64,000 nt of DNA from Clostridium felsineum DSM 794 (GTDB lineage: Bacteria > Bacillota > Clostridia > Clostridiales > Clostridiaceae): the NCBI RefSeq assembly GCF_002006355.2, contig NZ_CP096980.1, forward strand, positions 4,092,001-4,156,000, read 5' to 3'. The notes beneath the pieces are model-generated. The model ran no database searches and was not told where the DNA came from. It saw only the letters and a program-made list of their open reading frames with translations. The position numbers and the translations under genes were made by a program. Shown here in pieces: positions 1-7,079 of this stretch. Each line of letters opens with the position of its first letter. Position 1 is the stretch's first letter.

Positions 1-767
1 TTAAAGACTTTTGTTTGACCTGATGCAACAACTGCTCCTGTGCTGTCTTGAAGCTGCCAAGGTATTGGACTTGTTGAATCAGAAGTTACTGTCGCTATTT
101 TTTCAAGATTAGGATAGTATCCAACCTGATTTACTCTTACAGCATTATAGATGTTTTCATCTGGTATTGCTGGTTGTGTATATTGTGGATCTGTTAAATG
201 TATATTATCAAATGTATATTTTATTGGAAGTTTCGAATTGTCACCTGTGTTTGAAATATGAAAAGCAAACTCAGCAGCCTTATCAGTTGAAGTCATAGTA
301 AAATCGCCAGTTACAGTCTTAGGTTGATTTGCTGTTAAATGTACATTTTCCCAATTTCCAAAATGCCAATATTGAGTGTATGGATCTTTTGACATAGCTA
401 TCTGTGGATAAATATCACAATCTTTATCTGCTGTAACTGTAAATTCTACATGATATTTATGTCCAGCTTCAAGATCTAAATCCCTATGTCTAAACTGTAC
501 ATCCCAAATATTACTTCCTGGTTTTGTAACAGTTATATTATAAGTACCTCCTGAAATGTCAAAATCCGCATGTGCTGGTGCTGTTTCAACCTCAGTCCAT
601 GGCAATCCAATTCCATCTGTAAAGGTACTATTTCTTATAAGATCATGTGTACCTACATTACTATTTGGATCTGGAGCTGGTGGTTTAGCATAACAAATAT
701 TAGAGAATCCTACTCCTACTACAAGAGAAGCAGCAACTATCATAGACAGTAATTTTCTCCTTAACAT
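1..767 (-). CDS. secreted GH9-type cellulase, N-terminal part (runs off the left edge)
   Basis: The reading frame is open from ATG at 767 (RBS GGGGG, spacing 8) to the window edge, about 255 codons. Residues 1-27 are a signal peptide (positive start, hydrophobic core, ending near ICYA). About 40-190 looks like a CBM4/9 carbohydrate-binding module (aromatic-rich, YWHFGNWENV, FDNIHLTDP). From about 205 a CelD_N Ig-like domain begins with VRVNQVGYYPN, which in known enzymes precedes a GH9 catalytic domain. Expected role: extracellular endoglucanase, possibly cellulosomal, hydrolysing beta-1,4-glucan. The catalytic domain and any dockerin are outside the window, so the GH9 call rests on domain architecture. 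A c-di-GMP-II riboswitch lies about 600 bases upstream on the same strand, but two terminator hairpins intervene. Confidence 0.8.
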   Translation of the reverse strand, partial: MLRRKLLSMIVAASLVVGVGFSNICYAKPPAPDPNSNVGTHDLIRNSTFTDGIGLPWTEVETAPAHADFDISGGTYNITVTKPGSNIWDVQFRHRDLDLEAGHKYHVEFTVTADKDCDIYPQIAMSKDPYTQYWHFGNWENVHLTANQPKTVTGDFTMTSTDKAAEFAFHISNTGDNSKLPIKYTFDNIHLTDPQYTQPAIPDENIYNAVRVNQVGYYPNLEKIATVTSDSTSPIPWQLQDSTGAVVASGQTKVF

Positions 768-1114
768 TACTTTTTCCCCCTTTAATTTACAATCGCTTAT
801 AGTGATACTCTATACAAAACAATGAATTTTATATTTTTTATTACTATTATGTATAAAATATCCTACAAAATTATAATACATTATTTACCTTAGTGTGTCA
901 ATATATATGTAAATTATATTTCTTACTAATAATTTTACAAACTATATGAAATTAAATAGTTTTTTATCAAATACGTTGAATTAATATAATCACAGCATGT
1001 ATTTATATGTTTCAAGAACTTAATTTCTAATAATTATATGTTATCGGTCTTTTTTACTAATTTCAGTGCAAAATAGTGTTAAAATTTAATTTTTACTTTT
1101 ACAAAAAATAAATA

Positions 1115-1150
1115 TAGGGAAATCAAACTAAGTTTTTGATTTCCCTATAA
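1115..1150 (-). terminator. rho-independent terminator
   Basis: A 12-bp stem (TATAGGGAAATC / GATTTCCCTATA) closes a short A/T loop and is followed on the minus strand by a T-rich run. It would end any transcript that reads through the riboswitch terminator, about 350 bases before the cellulase start. It therefore argues that the cellulase has its own promoter. Confidence 0.6.
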
Positions 1151-1212
1151 ATCTCCACAATTCTCAATTCTGCCATTATAGTTGAAAAACGAATTAGTAA
1201 CTAAATTTTCCT

Positions 1213-1260
1213 CTAAAATATATAATTCAAAATACTAATATTTTCAATTATATATTTTAG
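1213..1260. repeat. AT-rich imperfect inverted repeat
   Basis: A 15-base arm (CTAAAATATATAATT) is exactly mirrored at the other end of this 48-base stretch, with a further 6-bp inner stem after one mismatch. It lies between the riboswitch terminator and the next terminator and would fold into a long hairpin in the minus-strand transcript. The 768-1570 gap otherwise holds only the riboswitch, two terminators and a very short ORF. Confidence 0.5.
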
Positions 1261-1282
1261 CGATTTTATTATGTATCTAAAT

Positions 1283-1339
1283 TTATACTACGTATGCACC
1301 TCCTGACGCAAGCAAAAACCAACAATTAATAGAACTCAT
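1283..1339 (-). CDS. possible 18-residue ORF spanning the riboswitch terminator (doubtful)
   Basis: ATG at 1339 lies in the loop of the terminator hairpin and the frame reads MSSINCWFLLASGGAYVV before TAA at 1283. It would be made only when the c-di-GMP aptamer lets RNA polymerase pass. There is no ribosome binding site ahead of the ATG, so it may be chance. It is listed because its position and hydrophobic sequence are unusual. Confidence 0.15.
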   Translation of the reverse strand: MSSINCWFLLASGGAYVV

Positions 1340-1362
1340 AACAGAACTAAATTAATTGTTGG
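1310..1362 (-). terminator. riboswitch-controlled terminator
   Basis: CCAACAATTAAT (1362-1351) pairs perfectly with ATTAATTGTTGG (1330-1319) and is followed by TTTTTGC on the minus strand. The 5' arm starts with the CCAA that closes the P1 stem of the adjacent aptamer, so P1 and terminator compete. Ligand binding, which stabilises P1, should favour read-through (an ON switch). Confidence 0.7.
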
Positions 1363-1430
1363 CCGGTTACACTACTAACTCCAAATCCCTCAAGTGTCCA
1401 GGTTAGAGGAATTTATCATTGTTTCCAAAA
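1359..1430 (-). promoter_or_regulatory. c-di-GMP-II riboswitch aptamer
   Basis: On the minus strand the segment reads GGAAACAATGAT, then CTGGACACTTGAGGG, then GAGTTAGTAGTGTAACCGGC. These blocks match, in order and spacing, the class II cyclic-di-GMP riboswitch whose crystal structure came from C. acetobutylicum (GGAAACAAUGAUGAAU, GGGCACUUGA, GAGUUAGUAGUGCAACCGAC, recalled from memory). A plausible promoter lies just upstream (TTGAAT, 17 bases, TATAAC near 1450-1478). The nearest gene in the same direction is the GH9 cellulase at 767. C-di-GMP usually signals surface attachment, which would suit control of surface or secreted functions. Confidence 0.88.
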
Positions 1431-1570
1431 CATAAAAGTCATTGTTTACACTAATAGTTATATTTTACCACATACTTATATTCAAAGCAAACTACCTCCA
1501 GCTTGCTTTTACGTATTTAAAATCTTAAAACTGTAATTTTACCATTTTATGTTTCACTAATACCGTTTAT

Positions 1571-2761
1571 CTATTCTTTAATAGATAATTTAGCATTATA
1601 TATAATAAAGTGAAATATAATTGCGATTATTTGAAAAAGCATACCAATAAGACATACACCATTCCATCCAAACATTTGCCAAAATACAGCTGAAATAAAG
1701 GATCCAATTGAACCTCCAGTAAAATACGAAACCATAAATACAGTATTTATACGACTTCTCTCTTGGTCACTTATAGCTTGAATTCTTGCTTGGTTTGAAA
1801 CTTGTCCAGTTTGGTTTCCTAGATCAAGTAAAATAACTCCAATTATAAGTCCATATATTTTATATCCCATTGTCCAAAAGCAAATATATGCTATTGTAGA
1901 AAAAATTATAGCAAACCCCAAAGCAAATCTTGGAGTTTTTTTATCTGCAACTTTTCCAACTATAGGAGCTGCTAATGCACCAATTATACCAACCACTCCA
2001 AAAAATCCTGCTTCTTTTGATCCCATATTATACACCTTAGATTCTAATAAAAATACAAGTGCGGTCCAAAAAATACTAAAGGATCCAAACATAAGAGCAC
2101 CATTAATAGAAGCTTCTCTAAGTACTTTTTCCCTTTTTATTAATCCCCACATGGAGAATATTAGATTCTTGTAACTTATTTTAGATATAGGAGTGCTTTT
2201 AGGAAATACGACTGCAATTATTAATAAAAAAGCAATCATCATTGCTGAAGCTATTAAATACACATTCCTCCATCCTAAAGCATCTCCTATTATTCCACTA
2301 AAAACTCTAGATAACAGAATACCTATTAAGAGCCCACTCATAACATTTCCTATTACTTGCCCACGCTCTTTTGGTCTTGAAAGATGGGCTGCAAACGGAA
2401 CAATAAGCTGTGGTATTATTGTTGTAAATCCTATAAAAAAGACTGCAATCAATAACACATAGTAATTTTCAGAAAAAAAGGCTACAAGAAGAAATATAGA
2501 CACCAATAAAAGCATTTCTAATATAAGCTTTTTTCTTTCTCTTATATCTCCAAGAGGCACAAGTAGAAACATTCCAAAAGCATACCCTATTTGAGTTAAT
2601 GTAACAACAAATCCAGCACTGGCTTCTGTTACATTAAAGGCTTTAGCTATTTGTCCTAAAAGAGGCTGACAATAATATAAATTAGCAACTGTAAACGTAC
2701 AAGTTACCGCCATAATAAATATAATAAATTTATTAAGTTCAAAAGATTTTTTGCTAGTCAT
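1571..2761 (-). CDS. MFS transporter, DHA1-type drug/sugar exporter
   Basis: The 396-residue protein has about 12 hydrophobic membrane segments and the MFS loop signature between TM2 and TM3 (GDIRERKKLI). The N-terminal NLYYCQPLLGQIAKAF block is typical of the YfiS/YtbD-like branch of proton-driven efflux pumps. It acts in the cytoplasmic membrane; substrate unknown. RBS GGAG lies 10 bases before ATG. It is transcribed from its own promoter (TTGTTA, 17 bp, TATATG) carrying a motif shared with the marR gene directly upstream, so induction by the MarR ligand is likely. Confidence 0.88.
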   Translation of the reverse strand: MTSKKSFELNKFIIFIMAVTCTFTVANLYYCQPLLGQIAKAFNVTEASAGFVVTLTQIGYAFGMFLLVPLGDIRERKKLILEMLLLVSIFLLVAFFSENYYVLLIAVFFIGFTTIIPQLIVPFAAHLSRPKERGQVIGNVMSGLLIGILLSRVFSGIIGDALGWRNVYLIASAMMIAFLLIIAVVFPKSTPISKISYKNLIFSMWGLIKREKVLREASINGALMFGSFSIFWTALVFLLESKVYNMGSKEAGFFGVVGIIGALAAPIVGKVADKKTPRFALGFAIIFSTIAYICFWTMGYKIYGLIIGVILLDLGNQTGQVSNQARIQAISDQERSRINTVFMVSYFTGGSIGSFISAVFWQMFGWNGVCLIGMLFQIIAIIFHFIIYNAKLSIKE

Positions 2762-2783
2762 TCTCCAACATCTCCATCTTGAT

Positions 2784-2812
2784 CATATACATACTATACA
2801 CTTGATTAACAA
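2784..2812 (-). promoter_or_regulatory. promoter with MarR-type operator for the MFS gene
   Basis: Minus strand: TTGTTA (2812-2807), 17-bp spacer, TATATG (2789-2784). The spacer holds AAGTGTATAGTATGTATA, nearly the same as the box in the marR promoter. The core is an imperfect palindrome GTATA-N5-TATAT. A repressor bound here would cover the promoter. Confidence 0.6.
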
Positions 2813-2829
2813 CTGCTTTAAGTATAAAT

Positions 2830-3273
2830 TTATATTTCCTTATTAAATTCCAGCAAGAAATTATATATAACCTCCTCACTTCCTCCCCTCATATTTCCTA
2901 AAATATTCTTAATTCTAATTTCATATTGCTTATGGTAATTTTCATGGTTTAAATATGCACTTTCACCCTTATGTGTTAATTTTAATACAAGCTTAGAATT
3001 GTTAACCTCGTTCATCTCCTTTGTTATAAGACCTTTTTTCTGAAGCCTATTTATAGTTTGAGAAACTGCCCCCCTTGTAATTCCTAGTTTTCTAGCTATA
3101 GCCGAAATATGCAAATTTGTATTTTCCTTTATAAATTTAATCATATGAATTTCAGAATGATGTATATTTACATCTGTACCAAAATTTCTTTCCTTAGAAT
3201 CTCTTTCATCAAATTTACATATAGTATCTAATAAAAGTTCACTTATTTGTTTTTCATAATTTAAATTCATCAT
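2830..3273 (-). CDS. MarR-family transcriptional regulator
   Basis: 147 residues with a central winged helix-turn-helix (about 55-110): LHISAIARKLGITRGAVSQT recognition region, followed by the wing and LTHKGESAYL, the usual MarR pattern. Such proteins bind DNA as dimers and release it on binding small phenolic or drug-like ligands. It sits 68 bases upstream of the MFS exporter on the same strand. No Shine-Dalgarno precedes ATG 3273; the predicted transcription start coincides with it, suggesting a leaderless mRNA. The shared operator motif implies autoregulation plus control of the exporter. Confidence 0.88.
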   Translation of the reverse strand: MMNLNYEKQISELLLDTICKFDERDSKERNFGTDVNIHHSEIHMIKFIKENTNLHISAIARKLGITRGAVSQTINRLQKKGLITKEMNEVNNSKLVLKLTHKGESAYLNHENYHKQYEIRIKNILGNMRGGSEEVIYNFLLEFNKEI

Positions 3274-3279
3274 ATTAAT

Positions 3280-3308
3280 ATTGTATATCTGCTATACACT
3301 TATGTCAA
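3280..3308 (-). promoter_or_regulatory. marR promoter with palindromic operator
   Basis: Minus strand: consensus TTGACA (3308-3303), 17-bp spacer, TACAAT (3285-3280). Between them is the perfect palindrome GTATA-gcaga-TATAC. Six bases after the -10 box comes the ATG of marR, leaving essentially no leader. Confidence 0.7.
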
Positions 3309-3341
3309 AAAAAGTTTCTACTGCATATCCAGTAGAAACCA
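3306..3341 (-). terminator. rho-independent terminator
   Basis: GTTTCTACTG / CAGTAGAAAC 10-bp stem with a 6-base loop, followed by T7 on the minus strand. It ends the gene at 3348-3842 and its T-tract touches the -35 box of the marR promoter. Confidence 0.8.
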
Positions 3342-3347
3342 CTTACA

Positions 3348-3842
3348 TTATTTTCTTTCAGCTAAAGATGTCATCTCATTTACAATATCAATGTATTTTT
3401 GAGAAACCTGCGGACATTTAAGTATTATATTATCAACAATATAATCTATATTATCTTCTTCTACCTTTTTAAAATTCTTTTCACCTTCACAAGTCATGTT
3501 ATCATCACTTAAATGATTATATATTTTATCTACAACTGAAGATTTCATTACCTTTTCATTTTCCATACACTTCTCTGAAAAATAAAGTTCTCCGTCTATA
3601 ACTGCAAACTCAGCATAACAGTATTCTTTAAGCTCGCTTCCAAGCTTATTTTCATCATCATATTTAGTATGTTCTACATGTTTTAAGTCTAATATATTGT
3701 AACTCTCCCTTGACCTTGTAAGCACACATCTCAAATCTAAGTCCATAAGTCTTTTCGTTACATTTTCTGAAAATTGATCACCAAATTCTGTTATGAACAT
3801 CTTTAACGATATAGTATTCTTTCTTCTATTATTTACTCTCAA
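3348..3842 (-). CDS. conserved hypothetical protein, about 164 residues
   Basis: I do not recognise this family. The product is soluble, charged, with no signal peptide or membrane segment, and has five Cys in scattered positions. The frame stays open upstream to GTG 3887, but TTG at 3842 is preferred because GAAGGAG lies 8 bases ahead of it. The upstream GTG lies inside the T-tract of a hairpin and has no RBS. It is a single-gene unit with a terminator behind it and a terminator-like hairpin just in front, which may attenuate its expression. Confidence 0.6.
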   Translation of the reverse strand: MRVNNRRKNTISLKMFITEFGDQFSENVTKRLMDLDLRCVLTRSRESYNILDLKHVEHTKYDDENKLGSELKEYCYAEFAVIDGELYFSEKCMENEKVMKSSVVDKIYNHLSDDNMTCEGEKNFKKVEEDNIDYIVDNIILKCPQVSQKYIDIVNEMTSLAERK

Positions 3843-3875
3843 TGTGACCGCTCCTTCTTTTTTTATATATTCAGC

Positions 3876-3902
3876 CAAAAAAAACACCTTATAAAGGTGG
3901 TG
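3876..3902 (-). terminator. terminator-like hairpin in the leader of the 3348-3842 gene
   Basis: CACCTT-tat-AAGGTG followed by T8 on the minus strand, ending about 35 bases before the chosen start codon. It could be a leader attenuator or the end of an upstream transcript; the M48 gene upstream already has its own terminator. Confidence 0.5.
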
Positions 3903-4077
3903 TCATATATAGTTAAATTTATTGTATAAACCTCTCTGTATTATTTATTATAACATAAATAATCAAAATGAACAAATTTAAATATTGATTTTTTTTTCCA
4001 TATATGATATATTAAAATTTTTCATTATTTTGTCCACAAATTTAACGTTTACAAAAGGAGCTTATAATTTTAATTTT

Positions 4078-4109
4078 TTATAATAAAACCATTTTGCAGG
4101 GTTTTATTT
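4078..4109 (-). terminator. rho-independent terminator overlapping the M48 stop codon
   Basis: AATAAAACC / GGTTTTATT stem with a 9-base loop, then an A/T-rich run ending in TTTTTT-poor sequence on the minus strand. The stem begins within the TAA stop of the protease gene. Confidence 0.55.
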
Positions 4110-5366
4110 GATGTATTTACTATATTTTAAAGGCTTATTCTGATTCCATGGTTTATAACTATTAACAAAATCAATCCTCTCCTTTAAGGATGGATGTGTA
4201 TATTTCCAAATTTCATACCATTTATCCGGCTCAGTTATAGATAAATTTTTAACTGAAAGTTTTTTAAACAAACTTACACCCGCAGCATTATCACGAGTAA
4301 GTTCTATAGCAAAAGTATCTGCACTATATTCCATTTTTCTACTTGCCGCATTATAAACCGGATCTGATATAGCTGTACAAATAAATATAATAAGCATAAT
4401 GAGAGGAAGAGATTTAACATCAGAAATACTGTCTATTCTAAGTAAGCTACTGCGCTTTTCAATTATATACGGAGTTATTTTATGTATAATATAAAGCATT
4501 ATAAATAATCCACCTATAGTCCCAAAGCAATTTATTGTATTATGATGTAAAACATAATGTCCCATTTCATGAGAAACAACAAACTCTAATTCTCTTTCAG
4601 ATAAATTCTTTATAGCCGTATCCCATATAACAATTCTTTTTGTATTTAAAGCACCCGTCATATATGCATTTATTTGCTTTGTATCCGCACTCTTATTAAC
4701 CTGATAAAGTTGACAATTATATACTCCTGCTCTATGTGCAAGATTTTGTATTTTATTTTCAAGTTTTTTATCCTTTATAGGCTCAAACTTATTATACATA
4801 GGGTCTATCACTATAGGTGAAATTATATAAGAAAATATAATAATAGGAATAAATATTACCCAAGTATAGAGCCACCATCTTTTAGGAGACTTTTTAGCAA
4901 GTTTGTATGGAATCCATAAAACAAGTGCTAGAAAAAAAGCTGTAGTTAATACATTAATAGACCAATTAAGTGCCCATTTTCCCAAGCTTTGATTAGATAA
5001 TGCAAAAATATGATCATTTATAAAACCAGAATAAATATCAAGTGGCAAATAAAAAATGTGGTCCACTATAACAAATAGAAACAAGTAAATGCAAATACCC
5101 GGAAGACATACCTTTCTATTTTTATAAGAAAATTTTTCAAGACTTACATGTATTCTTGAAAAAATAATTAGTAAAGGTACTACTATGCCCATAATCGTAT
5201 AAATTATTTCAAGCATAACATTGATTTTATAATATCTCATTCTAATCGCATCATTAGTTAACATTACATGATAATAATTAGCCATTGGCCCACTTTTAAG
5301 TCTTACAAAAAAAATTACTACTGAAATACATATTAAAAATATAATATTAGTTTTTTTCTTACTCAT
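4104..5366 (-). CDS. M48-family membrane zinc metalloprotease (CAAX protease 1/HtpX-like)
   Basis: 420 residues. Several membrane segments fill the N-terminal 200 residues (Peptidase_M48_N-like) and a further pair follows the active site. The zinc motif is SHEMGHYVLHH, an HExxH, and the third ligand is the Glu of KMEYSADTFA about 80 residues later, as expected for M48. Family members degrade or mature membrane proteins. ATG 5366 is chosen because GGAGG lies 4 bases ahead; the frame extends 11 codons further upstream without an RBS. It is a monocistronic unit. Confidence 0.88.
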   Translation of the reverse strand: MSKKKTNIIFLICISVVIFFVRLKSGPMANYYHVMLTNDAIRMRYYKINVMLEIIYTIMGIVVPLLIIFSRIHVSLEKFSYKNRKVCLPGICIYLFLFVIVDHIFYLPLDIYSGFINDHIFALSNQSLGKWALNWSINVLTTAFFLALVLWIPYKLAKKSPKRWWLYTWVIFIPIIIFSYIISPIVIDPMYNKFEPIKDKKLENKIQNLAHRAGVYNCQLYQVNKSADTKQINAYMTGALNTKRIVIWDTAIKNLSERELEFVVSHEMGHYVLHHNTINCFGTIGGLFIMLYIIHKITPYIIEKRSSLLRIDSISDVKSLPLIMLIIFICTAISDPVYNAASRKMEYSADTFAIELTRDNAAGVSLFKKLSVKNLSITEPDKWYEIWKYTHPSLKERIDFVNSYKPWNQNKPLKYSKYIK

Positions 5367-5493
5367 ATTTCCTCCAATACTTAAATAAGTATAATACATT
5401 TTATTATATGTATTTAATAATTTATAAATACCTCTGGTTAATCATAGCTATTAAATATATATTACCATATAATTCTGTAAATCTTTGATAAAT

Positions 5494-5541
5494 AAAAAAA
5501 GGCTATATAAAGAACATTTTTTGTGCCCTTTTACATAGCCT
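5494..5541 (-). terminator. rho-independent terminator after the lysozyme gene
   Basis: AGGCTAT / ATAGCCT arms with a partly paired A/T loop, followed by T6 on the minus strand, 15 bases past the lysozyme stop codon. It closes the holin-lysozyme operon. Confidence 0.75.
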
Positions 5542-5556
5542 AACCCAATAACAATT

Positions 5557-6525
5557 TTAATCTAAGAATTTTGACCAAGTATCTGCCCCTACAACACCAT
5601 CTGCCGTAAGCCCATTGTTCTCCTGCCAAGTCTCAACCTTTTCTTCTGTTCCATTACCAAAAACTCCATCTATATCTGCTCCAACTCTATATTGAATATA
5701 TCTTGTGGCATATTCATAGTGAGGATATTCTACTCCATCCAGTGGTCTTGAAAAAATTTGCTGTGCAGCACCTTCAGTGTTGGATCCCCAAATTCCATCT
5801 ACCTCAAGACCCATTATTGACTGAAAATCTTTTATTGCCTGTTCTGTTTCGTTTCCCTCTATTCCATCTACTTCAAGTCCTCTTTTCAATAAGGTATTTA
5901 ACTCCTGCTGAATAGTTTTCACACTGTCATCCCCACCTTGACTTGGATCTATAACAACTGTACCACCAACAAGTATACCATCTGCAAACTCATCTAAATC
6001 TACATCTCCACTTATACCATCTACACTCCCACTTTCTGAATATTGAAACCCAACATATGATTCATCTATATCAGGCGTACTTACTCCATATTCAGCTATC
6101 CATAGAGGTAAATCCTTAACAGTACTATTTAAATTATCATTATAGAAGCTAACATAAGTATACATACAAACCTCTATGCCTTGGGCTATTAAATAGTCTG
6201 CAAAGCTCCTAACATTAGAACTTATTTCATCAGTGCTTTGTCCCATTGTTACTTCTACATCTATAGCACATTTACAATCTACTGATAGCCCTGAAATAGC
6301 GTCTAAAAAATGCTTTGCTTCACTAACAGGATCATTTGCTCTTAAAAAATGATAAAATCCAACTTTTAATCCCGCTTCTTTAGCTCCATTATAAAAAGTT
6401 TGATAAGTTGAATCTGTATAAGTTACCCCTTCTGTGGCTTTAATATATACAATCTCAACTCCACTTTCTTTTACTGCATTAAAGTCTACACTTCCCTGTC
6501 CTGAATAAATATCAATACCTTTCAT
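5557..6525 (-). CDS. lyc: autolytic lysozyme, GH25 muramidase with C-terminal wall-binding repeats
   Basis: 322 residues. Residues 1-200 form a GH25 domain: MKGIDIYSGQGSVDF with the first catalytic Asp, and CAIDVEVTMG with the Asp-Glu pair. Two peptidoglycan-binding-like repeats follow (IQQELNTLLKRGLEVDG and YIQYRVGADIDGVFG regions). It cleaves the MurNAc-GlcNAc bond of peptidoglycan. Length and sequence match the C. acetobutylicum autolytic lysozyme from memory (324 residues). There is no signal peptide, as in that protein, so release probably depends on the holin-like protein encoded just upstream (20-base gap). ATG 6525 has AAAGGA ahead; 30 upstream codons lack an RBS. Confidence 0.92.
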   Translation of the reverse strand: MKGIDIYSGQGSVDFNAVKESGVEIVYIKATEGVTYTDSTYQTFYNGAKEAGLKVGFYHFLRANDPVSEAKHFLDAISGLSVDCKCAIDVEVTMGQSTDEISSNVRSFADYLIAQGIEVCMYTYVSFYNDNLNSTVKDLPLWIAEYGVSTPDIDESYVGFQYSESGSVDGISGDVDLDEFADGILVGGTVVIDPSQGGDDSVKTIQQELNTLLKRGLEVDGIEGNETEQAIKDFQSIMGLEVDGIWGSNTEGAAQQIFSRPLDGVEYPHYEYATRYIQYRVGADIDGVFGNGTEEKVETWQENNGLTADGVVGADTWSKFLD

Positions 6526-6545
6526 TTTATCAATTCCTTTCTTTT

Positions 6546-6806
6546 TTAAACAATAGTTTTTATTAAATACCCCAAAATAAAAAGGGTAATGGTAACTAAT
6601 ATACCAAAACCCCATTTAAGTGTATCCACTAAATTTTTAAGCTGCTCACATAAATTTTCCACTCTTTCATCTACCGCTGCTGATCTCTGTTCTAATTTTT
6701 TTATTCTGTCACTGTGATCATTTAATCTTATATTTTGTAGATTAAGTTTTTCATCAATAACTTTGTGCCATTCCTTACATAATTTTGCATCATAATCTTC
6801 ACTCAT
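6546..6806 (-). CDS. XhlA-like haemolysin/holin-associated protein
   Basis: 86 residues: a charged N-terminal coiled coil (about 10-60, with LEQRSAAVDERVENL heptads) and one C-terminal membrane helix (about 65-84, WGFGILVTITLFILGYLI). This layout is that of XhlA, which in PBSX-type prophages works with a holin and an endolysin. RBS AAGGAG. The gene directly precedes the GH25 lysozyme, so it most likely helps the lysozyme, and perhaps the adhesins of the same cassette, cross the membrane. Confidence 0.8.
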   Translation of the reverse strand: MSEDYDAKLCKEWHKVIDEKLNLQNIRLNDHSDRIKKLEQRSAAVDERVENLCEQLKNLVDTLKWGFGILVTITLFILGYLIKTIV

Positions 6807-6821
6807 TTTACATCTCCTTTT

Positions 6822-7040
6822 CTATTTTATTTGCCTCAAAGCCCCTTTAACCCTCTTATATACTCTTTGCTCCATACATTCTCTTAAATCACTTGTAGGT
6901 TTTCTTTTTAAAATTTTTTTACTCAAACAGTATGGGCATGATAACTTTCTATCCTTTAACATGTTTTCAATATCTTCTGTAAGAAGTACAAACTCTTTTT
7001 TGCACACCTTGCATTTATAAGTTGTATAAATTTCATACAT
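6822..7040 (-). CDS. small zinc-ribbon protein
   Basis: 72 residues with two CxxC knuckles (CKVC at about 10 and CPYC at about 36), a typical rubredoxin-like zinc ribbon, then a basic tail rich in Arg and Lys. Function unknown; such small ribbons are common in phage-derived regions and may bind nucleic acid or act as an adaptor. RBS AAAGGA lies ahead of the ATG. It lies 15 bases from the XhlA gene and 39 bases from the LamG gene, so it is part of the same transcription unit. Confidence 0.65.
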   Translation of the reverse strand: MYEIYTTYKCKVCKKEFVLLTEDIENMLKDRKLSCPYCLSKKILKRKPTSDLRECMEQRVYKRVKGALRQIK

Positions 7041-7079
7041 ATTTTTTCCTTTCTAAAATTGGTTTAACTTTTAAAATAT

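Noticed and set aside
1150..1170. 17-codon ORF starting near 1167 on the minus strand and running into the second terminator
   Set aside because: No ribosome binding site, and the sequence overlaps the terminator stem; it is probably accidental.
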